A stretch of DNA of 64,000 nt. Origin: Holothuria scabra (Eukaryota; Echinodermata; Holothuroidea; Aspidochirotida; Holothuriidae). This document shows positions 37,001 to 48,848 of this stretch, one piece after another (position 1 is the first letter of the stretch; each line of letters starts with the position of its first letter). Below the pieces are notes generated by a model. The model searched no databases. It was not told the DNA's origin and saw only the letters and a program-made list of their open reading frames with translations. The stretch is from NCBI GenBank assembly GCA_037179385.1, contig CM074189.1:25853648-25917647 (forward strand). The letters are read 5' to 3'. The position numbers and the translations under genes were made by a program.

Positions 37001-38590
37001 AGAACGTTTCCAGTTCTCATATTAGACATTTATATTTTTTCAACAACAACTGTGTCTCATTACTAGTCCCGACAAACTATCTGGAGCTATTTCCTGTGCA
37101 GTTGTTAACCCTATTACATTTTTTCATAGACCTTAGGCATCGAAGACGCACTGAAGTCATCCTTGGGGGGAAAATAAAACAAGAGGCTCAGGCGCATAAG
37201 AATTCGCCCTGTATGTGTATTAAGCTATGCGCTTATTCGAATGGTTGAAAATTAGCTGTCTGCATTTGCCGACGATGGTTTGCTTTGCCGCTAAAAGAGG
37301 GCAAACTTTTTGCTCTGTGAGATCATATGCATATGTCCTATGAAATAACCCTAAGGAGCATGCCAGTACGTAAAATGTAATCAGCGAACTCTCTGTGCTT
37401 GTTGAAAATGTCAGCTTCTCGGAATTTTGGATAGGACCATATGTAGTATCTGTTCTCTTCAGCCAGTCTAGAATGGAGCCATGCATGATCGACTAATGAT
37501 GTAAATGTTTGAGGGCCTTGAGGTTGGTCAATTGTTGCCCTTCTGTGCGGGATATATGGTATTTTGTTAAGCAGTTATAGTTTGGTTTCGCCAACGTCTC
37601 TTTGCCAGAGAGTCGGGAGGACTTTGGAATTATGTCAGCAATCCTCCTCTTGACTTTGGTGGTAGCCACCATTCAGCGGTTAAGAAGTTTGCTCTCTCGC
37701 TAAGAAGATATATTTGAGGAATAAATCGGATTTCGAGGGATATTCACTGGACTTACCTTTCCGACACTTAATATTTTCGTATTTAGGCTGTGTCTGAATT
37801 TTCGAAACAGAAGAAAAGAGAGAATCGATTTTATGATAGTAGAATAATTTCCCCACGGACTTACGTAGGCGGTTTGCGAGTATATGTTAATTCAATAAAT
37901 ATATCTGAATCTACCGTTGAACATTTCAAACCAAGTTTAAATATTTTGCAACTAGTGAAGCAAAACGCTTTAGGTAATAGGACAACATGTCACATCAATT
38001 GCAAAATATATTGAACTAGCCTGTAATACTGATAATGAGAAAAAAGTAGACGGCTACTCATATTTTCCATGAAATGTCTCAAATAATTTGGGGACAACCG
38101 CCTGTAGTGATCGCTGTCCAGTATAGTCTAGGTTCGATATACTAAAAAGGGACACATCCTAAGCATCCTGTTAAAATTCCGTTTATTGTCCATGTTCAGC
38201 TGTTAAGATAAAGCAAACAGATCGAACTGAAATCGTAAGTAAAAGCGGATGTAAAAGCGTATTACAAGGGGTTAACAACGGCCCGTTCGTTTTGAAGATC
38301 GAGCTAAAAGTAAGCAACGTCCTTATAAACGGCTGATGCAGGTTACCAATTTATAAGTTTCATAAACAACGTGCAAACAACAGGGAGTGGCGCTGTTCAA
38401 GTTAAATCAAATAGAATGTACATGCCTGGAAAAATTACCTGAGACAAATCCCCGCTCACTATCTCAGTGCTGGTTTCAAAGGCGAATAAAAGTTGCCTGC
38501 GCTTTAGGAAGACGCGAACCCTTCTTTCCTCAGCAGGGGTAGCGGGGAAAACCTTCTGTTCTGAAAATGTGTGAAAGGTCATGAAGTGTC
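34086..38590. other. No supported gene
   Basis: Less AT-rich than its surroundings. A 141-residue minus frame (34423-34848) and a minus frame at 36648-36968, which runs to a good splice donor (CGG|GTAAGT at 36658), were considered but lack recognisable domains. Minus-strand AATAAA words near 34275 and 34715 could belong to an LTR or an unknown transcript. Confidence 0.35.
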
Positions 38591-38593
38591 CCA

Positions 38594-39015
38594 ATGACTT
38601 TGAATTGCAGCTTCACAATACAGCGCGATAAACACGTGCCAAAGACGAGTATAATTTCTCATACCAATAAGGGCAAGTCTATTGCCGATGTAGTGGAGAT
38701 TAAAAGACTGTTACAAAGAAATTTGTTGGTAATTGGCTCTACAATTTGTATCTTTAATTCACATTATTCGAATTTACGACCAATTAACTGTGGTGTTCAA
38801 CAAGGGTGTGAATTAGAACCGCACATGTTTTTCTTTATATAAATGATATATAGTAAAAAAAACTTGTAGTATTTTATATTTTAGTTTGTCTGCTGATTCC
38901 GTCATTCTAATTTACATGTGCACATAGAATTGCTGAAATAGACAACAAGAAATTAAGAAATCTTTCTGCCTCGTTCAGGGATAACAGCTGTCATATTAAT
39001 ACTGATAAAACCATC
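38594..39015 (+). pseudogene. Decayed LINE-type reverse transcriptase fragment
   Basis: The translation has NCGVQQGCELEPHMF followed by an INDI-like run (motif B region). After a frame change it has LSADSVILI in place of the YADD motif, then KKLRNLSASF and INTDKT, the usual order in non-LTR retrotransposon reverse transcriptases. Stops and frameshifts break it. It ends where the minus-strand MITE begins. Confidence 0.6.
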
Positions 39016-39622
39016 CGTTTGTGTTAACAGCTAGGTGTCCGTAAATTTGACAACTTTGAAGTAATTGTATCTTACTTGTATTTCTAGAAGGGCGCCTTTC
39101 GGAAAAGGGTGTAGAAACGTTAAGGTGAAACAAACTCATTATGACTTCACCTGCTTAAAAATAAGGTCACTCTGACCAGACCTCACAAAGGGGAGGTCGG
39201 GTGAAATAAAATCCTCCTTATCTATTCATTTATTTGTTGGAAGAAACCACTATCACTTCTAGAATAGCACTTAACCCCTGCCCTGTGAGGATTTTTTCCA
39301 GTTGATTACACAGCGTATTTACACAGCAGATAAGCTAATGAAGTTTCCAGTGATTGCAGAGTTACATCTTTTGTTTAGATTATGAACAGGAAGCCTCTAA
39401 TTACCCAAAGAAGGATTCATATGTCACTGAGAATAGATCAGACATGTTCAGAGAAACAAAACTTAATTGGATTTGGTAAAAGATACCCAGTTTATGATTC
39501 CAAAACCAGAGTTTAGATCTTTAAGCAGATGAGTTTGTAATGTTATATTTCGCCCCCAATTTTTTCCCCCTAAGGTCGACTTTTCAACATCAACTTCCCC
39601 CCTAAGTGCCGAATTAGTGAAA
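39016..39622 (-). mobile_element. TA-nested MITE (M3), split by a ~400-bp insertion
   Basis: Minus-strand copy starting at the CACTAATTCGGCACTTAGG end near 39622 and running to GTTAACAC at 39016. About 400 bp of unrelated sequence (about 39133-39535) interrupts it, bounded by AAACTCAT and its complement ATGAGTTT. Confidence 0.65.
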
Positions 39623-39625
39623 TAT

Positions 39626-39626
39626 A

Positions 39627-39714
<88 letters not shown>
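39626..39714. repeat. (TA)n microsatellite
   Basis: TA run of about 88 bp between a MITE end and a Penelope-like terminus. Confidence 0.95.
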
Positions 39715-39716
<2 letters not shown>

Positions 39717-39920
39717 GAAAAAAAGAGAGGGTAACGCCTTCATCATATCCAGTAAATCATAGAAAACAATATATTTCAAGCTACCTCGCTCTTCCTCAGT
39801 TGTTAACGACAAAATGGAAGTCAACAAGCTGAACTACGAGCAAGCCCAGCACTTAGTAATACAGGGAATACAGCATAACACAAAAGAATTACAATTAGAT
39901 AACAATTAGACATAATGGGC
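39715..39920 (-). mobile_element. Penelope-like solo terminus with hammerhead-like core
   Basis: On the minus strand it contains CTGAGGA, a short hairpin and GAAATAT (39774-39799). It abuts a TA tract at its outer end, like the other Penelope termini here. Confidence 0.5.
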
Positions 39921-39950
39921 CTAAAGAGATTAAGAAGATTACGTATGTTG

Positions 39951-39985
<35 letters not shown>

Positions 39986-40100
39986 CTAAGAAAAGTATCC
40001 ACGTGTGCTCCAAAAATTATAAAAGCGATGAAAAATAGTGAGTTACACAAAGATGACATCATAAGAGCACAAATTTCCAATACAGAGAAAACAGTGTATA

Positions 40101-40128
40101 TTTCAGGCACGCCTGTGCCTTTCTTCAG
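40101..40128 (-). ncRNA. Hammerhead-like ribozyme core, PLE1 left terminus
   Basis: Exact inverted partner of the core at 42517-42544. Confidence 0.55.
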
Positions 40129-40153
40129 CACCAACAGTGAAGTAAAAATAATA

Positions 40154-42436
40154 TAATGGAGACCTAGACCACGTCATCACTCCCCACGAGAAAGCTGTTC
40201 TCAACAAGGGTCTTTCTTTCTGCCCTTCGCGTGATTTGGATCCCGTTTATCTGGCCTATGACCTACATAGCTTCACCCGAAAGGTTAGACTTAGGGAATA
40301 TTTCGGAGATGAAAGTTTCTCCCCCGAAGTGCAGCATATGCCAATTTCAGGAACGAAACCTGAATGGACGCCTAAATCGGGAAGGAATCCATACATCGAA
40401 TCCTTCGTTAGTGCGGCCAAGGCTCACCTAAACTCATTTTTAGAAGCCAACTCTCGGCGCAAAAAATCCACCCACAACTTGTCTACTGGCCAGCGTAATG
40501 CTATCAAAAATCTCAGTTCAAACCCTGCCATCACTATCAAACAAGCGGATAAGGGGGGCGCCATCACCATTCTAAATACAGCTGATTACATCTCGGAAGC
40601 GGAGACACAACTGAGTAACTCAGACTTCTATGTGAAGCTGCCAACCGATTCCAGCTTAAGTTATGAGGAGGAACTCAAGAATTTAATAAGTACGTTCTCA
40701 TCTGAAGTACTAGATCAGGTTAAGCCACGTATCCCTGAGACTCACAAGCCGGGAGTGTTTTACACGCTGCCCAAGGTACATAAAGTGCCTAAACTGGTCG
40801 AAAGTAGACTTTCCTCCCTAGACCCTCCCCCAATATCCCACCTGATTTTCAGGTACATAATTTAAGTACCCCTAAGTCGTTTGAATTAGCCAAATTTCTT
40901 GACATTTTCCCTCCAGGTAGACCCATTGTCTCCTGCATAGGAACCCTTACGGAACACCTCTCTGGTTACATTGACAGTGTCCTTAATCCTTTACTGCCCT
41001 CACTAGGCAGTTATGTAAAGGATACTGCTCATTTCCTTAGGAAACTCCAAGCCATTGGGTCCTGTCCCCCAGGTTCCCTTTTAGTTACCATGGATGTGAG
41101 TGCCCTCTATTCTAATATTCCCCACAAGGAAGGGGTACTGGCCTGCAAAAAGTTCCTGGCTAGAAATGGTTTTTCCACCCAGTTTATTAAAGAATTTGCC
41201 TGCATTGTTGAGTTTGTTCTCACTCACAATCACTTTGTTTTCAATGAGCAATTTTATTTACAAACGAGTGGAACGGCAATGGGCAGCAGAATGGCACCCA
41301 GTTATGCCATTATTTTCATGGCTGACTTAGAGGAAAGAATCCTCTCTAATAGCCCTTTCAAGCCCTGTAATTATTGTAGATATATCGATGACATTTTCTT
41401 CACTTGGGTTCACGGAGTAGATGCGCTCCGTCATTTCTTAACAGCCTGTAACGATGTTCACCCTACCATCAAATTCACCTCGGAGTTCTCCGATACTGAA
41501 ATCCCCTTCCTAGACGTACTAGTTGGATTGTGTAACGATAATTTTGTTACCACGCTTTACTGCAAGCCCACTGATACCCATACCTATCTCAATTTTGAGA
41601 GTTCCCACCCATACAGCCTTAAGACAGCCATTGTGTATTCCCAGTGCATCGGAATCAAACGTATCTGTTCTTCCGAATCTGAGTACAATAAACATATTTC
41701 CAATCTTGTTGGTCATTTCCTGCATAACGGGTACCCCTTTTCCATTATTAAAAGGGGGATTTCAAAAGCTTCTGCTCTATGTCGGGAAGACCTTCTTCTT
41801 GAAAAACCGAAAGCCACTAACTCTCGTATTCCTTTAGTTGTGGATTATTCCAGTCGAACTGACAAGTAAATCGGACAGTTCTATTCACGATCTGTTCAAA
41901 GACCCCCCGCTCATGTCCCGTAGGCAACCTCCCAACCTTTAATCCGTAATTACCTCTTCTAGGCTTCCCAGTAGGTCCGACACGGGCAACCGGAAATGCG
42001 GAAAGCCTAGATTTCAAGTATGTAGTTTTTTGATCACTGACCCCTGTTTCACCCCTCCCGGTACCAATGCCCGCATCCGCCCGGTCCTTTCAATTGTGAC
42101 ACCCCCAACGTCCTGTATTTGATTTTTTGTAATAAGTGTGTGTATGGTAATTACATTGGTCAAACAGGTTCAAAGTTCAGGTTCAGATTCAACAACCACA
42201 AAAAGACAGTTAAAGATAAGGCCATCAGTTATCCAGTAGCCAAGCATTTCAATCAATGTAATCACAACCTCTCCAATCTCAAGTTTGTCCTGTTAGGCTC
42301 TAATTACCCCACTCTCAACAATAGACTAAGGTCCGAGAGTAAGTGGGTTATGAAGCTTAAAACTTATATCAATGGTTTAAACTTGGATTTGGGTGTTTTA
42401 AGTGATTTTCCGTTTGCCACTCGTGGTGAAGCGTGA
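40154..42436 (+). pseudogene. PLE1 reverse transcriptase / GIY-YIG endonuclease, frameshifted
   Basis: The open frame starts after a TAA near 40153 with no ATG. Its N-terminal region has AVLNKGLSFCPS, typical of Penelope-like proteins, then QADKGGAI and FYTLPKVHK. A frame change near 40820-40830, in a C-rich run, moves to the second frame, which carries TMDVSALYSNIPH (motif A), SGTAMGSRMAPSYA (motif B) and YIDDIFF (catalytic motif C), ending at TAA 41867-41869. A further frame disruption precedes the third part (42119-42436), which has IFCNKCVYGNYIGQTGS, the GIY-YIG signature. Few small lesions suggest a fairly young but inactive copy. Confidence 0.85.
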
Positions 42437-42516
42437 CTATGAGCTTTTGCAATAAGTATACCATTGAGTACAGTGTACTAGGTCTCCATTATATTATTTT
42501 CACTTCACTGTTGGTG

Positions 42517-42544
42517 CTGAAGAAAGGCACAGGCGTGCCTGAAA
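42517..42544 (+). ncRNA. Hammerhead-like ribozyme core, PLE1 right terminus
   Basis: CTGAAGA, then an A-GGCAC / GTGCC-T hairpin with a 4-nt loop, then GAAA. This matches the CUGANGA...GAAA core with stem II. The inverted partner is at 40101-40128. Stems I and III were not resolved. Confidence 0.55.
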
Positions 42545-42650
42545 TATACACTGTTTTCTCTGTATTGGAAATTTGTGCTCTTATGATATCATCTTTGTGT
42601 AACTCACTATTTTTCATCGCTTCTATATATATATATATATATATATATAT

Positions 42651-43001
42651 TTCACTAATTCGGCACTTAGGGGGAAACTTGTTGTCGAAAAGTCGACCTT
42701 AAGGGGAAAAATTTGGGGGGGGGGGGGCGAAATATAAGTTTCGCCGTAACGTTTCTACACACTTTTTCTATAGGAATACGTGAACGGACAAGGGCGCCCT
42801 CCTACATTTACAGAGTAGATACAATTACTTCAAAGTTGTCAAATTTACGGATGTACGAACGGTGGGCTTGTCATTGAAATACCGTTGTTGTTTACATTTC
42901 TAGACGTTAGGGCGAATACTTTTTCTTATGTATTTTATTGTTATTTTTTCGCCCTATGTACGCGCAGATATAACAATTTCCCCCTAAGGTGGGAATAAGC
43001 G

Positions 43002-43003
<2 letters not shown>
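42651..43003 (+). mobile_element. TA-nested MITE, full-length copy (M4)
   Basis: Starts CACTAATTCGGCACTTAGGG and ends CCCTAAGGTGGGAATAAGCG, imperfect inverted ends, directly between TA tracts. It has a G run at 42715-42727 and the whole family core, about 350 bp in total. Confidence 0.85.
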
Positions 43004-43087
<84 letters not shown>

Positions 43088-43092
43088 ATATA
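43003..43092. repeat. (TA)n microsatellite
   Basis: TA run of about 90 bp at the right end of MITE M4. Confidence 0.95.
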
Positions 43093-44512
43093 TTGAAAAT
43101 ATTGAAAAGGTTGCATTAAGTTCTTACAAAATAGCTTTACAGAACTGTTTCGTAAGGTCCAATTTGAACTCGAACATGCTTATTTTGTTGTAAGCAATTC
43201 TACATCACTTAATATTAAGGGCTTAATCAATTCAAGTTCTTCTTAAACTAAATTTACCATTGTTTCCTATACCTGTAAACATGAAAACATAATTTTTAAG
43301 TTCAATTAAGCTTTCATCTTTTTCCATACCTAAGTAATGAACGACTGTATTGTGTCACTCTAAAACCTTGAAAATTATATTTATGGAATTTTTGGAATAT
43401 GTCGAATATACTGTCGAGACAAATACTTCTGAAATCTCAATCAAGCAGTTTCTTTATATGACATCTATCGCTTGAGAAACACGGGACTTGCTTAATAACG
43501 GTCATCAACTTTCATTTATAATAAAAGGGCGGTTTCGGTCATTTTGTTATATCGTTTATTAGTGTAACTCACTTTAGTGGCAATAGAAAAACAAGTAAAC
43601 AGTTTCCTTAAACAAAAAATCATACTCAACTAAGTAAAAATTTATGTTATATAACACGATGTGTTTTCAAACTTGAAGACAAAAGACATGAGGAAAATTT
43701 CCAAAAAATCTGGTACATATACAACTTTCTTATCATTAGGGATATTTGCAAAATCCCTATGTTAAATTTTGTAACTCAAGTATAACTTATACCTTCCTTT
43801 TGCAGATTTAGCGTTTCTGATATATTTGTAAGACATTTAGGGCTGGAAAAAGTTTTTCAGTCTAGACCACAGTTTACTATTTATCATTTTGCATTCAGGT
43901 GTAAAGTATGAGTAACTGACACATGATGTTCTTTGTTAACTTTTTCAAACACAAATGGTTTCGAGACTGTAAACTATAGGTTCACTCCCACCATCTTTGA
44001 AAGATTATTTAAAATCTTAGGAGTTATTCTTAAATGAAGAACATTTTCCGAACCCTAGAGTGTATTAACAAAAATATTTTGGGGGGTTTCAGTAAAAGAT
44101 ATAGCTTAGAAGAAACCCATACACAAGCTTAACGTCTACTGCACGCTGATTTTGACCGTATACCGCCCTGACATAGCTGATGCGCATTGCGACTTCGTTG
44201 TTGTTGCATGATTAATTTTGCTCAATTGAACTTGGAACAGAGTAGCCGGAATGCAAATCAGTTTATTGATCTGTTCTATTATTCTGGGAAACTTCAGGAA
44301 ATATGTTTCAAACAAAATTTACAAAAGGAAATCATTATTGCAATAACGTTAGAATACCGAATAGGTAACCACACTCTGTGCTGGTGGAAAATGCTTGTAT
44401 TCTTTTAGTTTCAAATACTATCCTGGGGGATCAAAATAACGAAATTAATCAAGTAAATCGATTATTTTGTTATCATTCTTACGTTGTGTGTGGTGTCTCC
44501 CGTTCTTGGAAG

Positions 44513-45423
44513 ATGATATTTAACTTCGTTGAACGTTTTTTTGTCTACTGTCTGATTTGTGTTCACGCAAGTTATGCAGAATTTGGCAGGTACAATTATG
44601 TGAAGAAAATCAATGATTCCGTAGAGTTTGACTGTTTGGTAAAAAAACATCAGATCAAAGATATAATTTGGACCAAAGACAATTCAACCTTAACTAAGGG
44701 AGAGGGAGACTTTTTTCACTTATTTTATAACACCACTACTATATACATTCCAACCATACATCGTGAAGACGAAGGCTTGTATTCTTGCTATTACCTTGAA
44801 CAACCAATTGGAAGGTTTTGTTTGAGAGTGGAAGGTAAGCTCATTAAGCAAATAGACAAAGTAAATAATATCAAGAAAAATTCATTTGACATTTCAATTA
44901 AAGCAAACGTGTTGTTATTGTAAAAAAAATGCAACGTTTTTATGTGAGTTCATTTCTGACACATATTTTGTGGTATGTCAACATGTTATTATCCTTTGGA
45001 CAGATTTTTGTAGAACTGTGACAGAATGTCGTTGATATAAGATGAGCCAAATTCATCAAATAAAGTGTTTATGGCTAAAACCAAAATATTTTTTTAATTA
45101 AAAAACAGTTCCTCCTGAAATGTCAATATACGTGGACATCAATCATCAACAAGGAGTATTATGAGCAAAACGTGGTGCCATCATGAACTTAACATGTGTG
45201 GCCGTGGGTGCTGTACCTTTTGTGAACATAACCTGGAGTTTAAAAGAGATAAATTACATCACTTTCGGACCAACCCAAACAATAGTACAGGATGACGACG
45301 GTTCTTTTACTACTAATTCCTCTGTTTCTTTTATGGTCACAAAGAATGTAAATGTCATTGAATGTATGAGTGTTGGACAAAACACTTCCTCCCAAGCTGC
45401 ATCAATCAATATTTTAAGCTACG
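44513..45423 (+). pseudogene. Gene B exons 1-2, with premature stop
   Basis: Exon 1 keeps the signal peptide, both Ig cysteines, the Trp and a good GTAAGC donor, but differs from A at about 44 of 108 residues. Exon 2 is in frame except for TGA at 45162-45164, where copy A has TGG, and has one extra codon near LKEINYITF. Termination would leave signal peptide, Ig1 and about 18 residues of Ig2. Confidence 0.85.
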
Positions 45424-45687
45424 GTAATCGTTTCTTATTTTGTTTCACTAGCATATTGCGTACATCTCCATTATGAATACATTTCAAGGATTACTTTAAC
45501 GGAAATATTGTGTTAATCGTGATCGGGTAAATTTCACATTTTTGAAACCATTCTTAAAACACGGAGCAACAAACTATTCAAAATAAGAAAGTACAAGAGC
45601 TATATCGAGAACATTAAATTTGCAAAATATGGAAAAATAAATAACGCGACTTCAGCACCGTAACCTGCTTTCTGCTTTCTTCTTTAG

Positions 45688-46372
45688 TGGTACCTTCCAT
45701 CCATATTATGCTCAACGAAAAGAACTTAACGAGCCCATTAAGAGCTTCAACTAACACCATATACAATTTTCAGTGCATTGCCTTTGGTTCCACGCCTACT
45801 GTAAAACTTGGTTGGAAGGTTGATGACAAATTGCAAAAGGAACGGAAAACACTGCAAAGACCGAATGAATTCAACGAACACAGCTATGACTCCAGTATAA
45901 ACTTGACTCTTAACTTCTCGAGTTCCAGGACCAGTATTTCTTGTTTTATCGAATCACCGCCTTTACCAGAGTTTGCTTTCAATGCCACATTGAACATACT
46001 AGCAGATGGACAAACAGGTGGTAGGCGAACACTTTCGCCAATTCAATATATTTTGTTGTTTCTTTTTCCTTATATGCTTTAAAACATATTTTTGGACAAA
46101 ACTTTGAAATACTCTAACGGGTTTCTGTACGTATAATGATTATTTCAAAGGGTCCATTTATTTAGCAGCATAATGTTCTGAGTGCTTGACCCTTTCCAAA
46201 CTTTATTAAGGTTTGACTTATGGCATCCATATAAAGTTCATTGAAATTCCTTTATTCTTAAAACATTTATGTTATTTCGTTTTTGGTCCAGATGAATGGA
46301 AAATTTTAGTCTTGGTGGTTTTATTAGTGCCTATCGTTTTAGGCCTCACGGTTCTTTGGCTGAAATTTAAAG
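45688..46372 (+). pseudogene. Gene B exons 4-5 (Ig4 and transmembrane helix), donor lost
   Basis: Ig4 is open, and about 21 of 107 residues differ from A. The splice donor after GCAGATG reads GA (46009-46010) in place of GT. A cryptic ACAG|GTGGTA follows 8-9 bases later and would shift the frame. Exon 5 keeps the hydrophobic helix and its own splice sites. Confidence 0.8.
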
Positions 46373-46527
46373 GTACGGATAACGATTAATCTATATATAT
46401 AAATATACTTATATATATATATATTCACTTATATATATATAGATATATATATATGATCGAATGTATTACTTCAACACTTTCGACCAACACATTCTTACTT
46501 CGATCTGCCAACTTCGACTTACCATAT

Positions 46528-46581
<54 letters not shown>

Positions 46582-46584
<3 letters not shown>

Positions 46585-46932
46585 TAATTCGGCACTTAGG
46601 GGGAAAGTTGTTGTTGAAAAGTCGACCTTAAGGGGAAAAATGTTTTGGGGCGGAACATAAGCTTCGCCGTAACGTTTCTACACACTTTTTCTATAGAAAT
46701 ACGTAAACGGACAAAAACGGCCTCCTAGATTTCCAAAGTAGATGCAATTACTTCAAAGTTGTCAAAATTACGGACACCTAGCTGTAAACACGAACGGATG
46801 GCTGGCCATTGAAATAACGTTGTTTATATTTTTGGACGTTAGGGCGAACCCTTTTTCTTATGTATTTCATTGTATTTTTTCGCCCTAAGTACGCGCAGAT
46901 ATAACAATTTCCCCCTAAGTTGGGAATTAGCG

Positions 46933-46934
<2 letters not shown>
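46582..46934 (+). mobile_element. TA-nested MITE, full-length copy (M5)
   Basis: Best example of the family. The left end CTAATTCGGCACTTAGGGGG pairs with the complement of the right end CCCCCTAAGTTGGGAATTAG. TA tracts lie on both sides. About 353 bp with no coding frame. Confidence 0.88.
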
Positions 46935-46997
<63 letters not shown>

Positions 46998-47073
46998 AAA
47001 TGGAAAAGCACCACACCAGTAAAAACATAAAACAAATAGTAAAAACTGGTAAAACAAGAGCATATATTTAGCT

Positions 47074-47100
47074 TTCAGGACCACCGGCCCCTTCCTCAGA
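47074..47100 (-). ncRNA. Hammerhead-like ribozyme core, PLE2 left terminus
   Basis: Inverted partner of the core at 48849-48875. Confidence 0.5.
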
Positions 47101-47292
47101 AACGTGTTTAGACAACTAAAAGGCAAAACGAAAAACAGACACTATAAAACGGATGAAAGGCAAAAAGCACTTACTAGAAATCTAAAAACAGACCCAACCC
47201 AACACAAAAGATAAAATGTAAAAACTAGGACCCTAACAAAGGAGATAAAAGCTAAGTAGAAGCAGGAAACGTAAAAGGGGATAAAAAGGCGG

Positions 47293-48606
47293 CTACAGTC
47301 TACGAGCACGTCGTTTTTTGGCTTGACAGTTAAAGCCGTCATTCATGTTGAGACCCTTTGGGTAGACACAATCCAAATTCCAAATCCACTCCCTCTCCTT
47401 TTTATCCAAAAGATTATCCCTATCCGAATTGCGAGAAGAATGCACTACATCTAAAATTTGAAAACAGAACTTGGTAGGTGAATGTGCCTTGAGATGCTTG
47501 TAAAGCTCTGTGCAATGTTTAAAATCAGAACCACCCTTAACACATTTTGAAAGATCTGACTTATGAGCATTCATACGGATTCTAAAGTTATTAGTTTGAC
47601 CCACATACTGATAATTACAAGTCGGACAAAAGATACAATAAATAACCAATTTAGCATCACAACAAGTATTAAAATTTCTGCACTTGAACTTTCTACCAGA
47701 AGAAGTACTGACAATAAAATTATTACAAATAAGCAGACCGCACAACTGACAAGGTTTGGTCTTGTTCTTATCACAAGGTGCGCAGGGGGTCCCCCGACTG
47801 GGAGGAGTTTTAAGTTTAGCCCGGACTAATAATTTTTTGAGATTGGGGGGTTGACGGAAGCTAACAACAGGGGGGTGAGGAATAACACGCTTCATTAGTG
47901 AAGAACAATGGAGAAGAGACATATTTTTATGTAAAATGCCGCTAATATCAGGTAACCCCGGATGGTAGTCAACAGTAAAGTAAACCTTCTTGTATTCCTC
48001 TTCAGTACTAGCTGGGGGATGGGTGGGGCTGGTAAAATTGGAACGGGCCCTTTTAATCTGCTGCATAACTTTACGTCGATTATAGCCGCGTTTTACAAGG
48101 TAAGTGGCAAGATCATTGCAACGACGAACTGCAGTTTGAGGGTTAGAACAGATGCTAAGGATCCTCATAGTTTGACTATACGCGATACTACGCTTAATAT
48201 GACCAGGATGACAACTGTTAGACAAAAGAAATTGATGGGTGTCGGTCGGCTTAATATAAAGGTCAGTGCTGATTAAACCCGCTTCATTTTTAACAATAGT
48301 AACATCCAAGAAGTGAACAGTAGAAAAAGAAAAATCAAAAGTGAACTTTAAGTTGGGGTGCTGAGAATTAAGAACCTCCATAAACTCGAGAAATTTACCA
48401 GACCCCGCAGTCCAAACAACAAAGATATCATCAATAAACCTGAGCCACACGTCTGGTTTATCAGGAAAGGACGCAAGCGCTTGTTCCTCAAACACACTCA
48501 CAAAAATATTAGCATAAGAGGGGGCCATTTTAGTACCTTTGGCGGTACCTGAGGTTTGTAAAAAGAACTCTTCATTAAATTCAAAGACATTATTGTTTAG
48601 GAACAA
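47293..48606 (-). CDS. PLE2 reverse transcriptase (C-terminal part) / GIY-YIG endonuclease
   Basis: A 437-codon uninterrupted frame. It begins at the truncation point, so the N-terminal half of the reverse transcriptase, including motif A, is missing. Residues 19-35 contain SGTAKGTKMAPSYAN (motif B) and 57-60 are FIDD (catalytic motif C). Residues 275-330 are cysteine-rich, and 321-345 carry VIYCIFCPTCNYQYVGQT, the GIY-YIG core, followed by an Arg/His/Lys stretch and a downstream Glu (EREW). The first Met is internal and not the native start. It shares the fold but not the family of PLE1. Confidence 0.88.
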   Translation of the reverse strand: MFLNNNVFEFNEEFFLQTSGTAKGTKMAPSYANIFVSVFEEQALASFPDKPDVWLRFIDDIFVVWTAGSGKFLEFMEVLNSQHPNLKFTFDFSFSTVHFLDVTIVKNEAGLISTDLYIKPTDTHQFLLSNSCHPGHIKRSIAYSQTMRILSICSNPQTAVRRCNDLATYLVKRGYNRRKVMQQIKRARSNFTSPTHPPASTEEEYKKVYFTVDYHPGLPDISGILHKNMSLLHCSSLMKRVIPHPPVVSFRQPPNLKKLLVRAKLKTPPSRGTPCAPCDKNKTKPCQLCGLLICNNFIVSTSSGRKFKCRNFNTCCDAKLVIYCIFCPTCNYQYVGQTNNFRIRMNAHKSDLSKCVKGGSDFKHCTELYKHLKAHSPTKFCFQILDVVHSSRNSDRDNLLDKKEREWIWNLDCVYPKGLNMNDGFNCQAKKRRARRL

Positions 48607-48848
48607 TGACGGTTTTAACTGTCAAGCCAAAAAACGACGTGCTCGTAGACTGTAGCCGCCTTTTTATCCCCTTTTACGTCTCCTGCTTCTACTTAGCTTT
48701 TATCTCCTTTGTTAGGGTCCTAGTTTTTACATTTTATCTTTTGTGTTGGGTTGGGTCTGTTTTTAGATTTCTAGTAAGTGCTTTTTGCCTTTCATCCGTT
48801 TTATAGTGTCTGTTTTTCGTTTTGCCTTTTAGTTGTCTAAACACGTTT

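Larger units (their letters stand above)
40023..42622 (+). mobile_element. Penelope-like retroelement PLE1 with inverted termini
   Basis: Left arm 40023-40171 and right arm 42474-42622 are near-identical inverted repeats of about 149 bp. Each contains a hammerhead-like core. The element lies between TA tracts (39951-39981 and 42625-42650). The interior encodes a reverse transcriptase and a C-terminal GIY-YIG endonuclease in the standard Penelope order. Confidence 0.88.
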
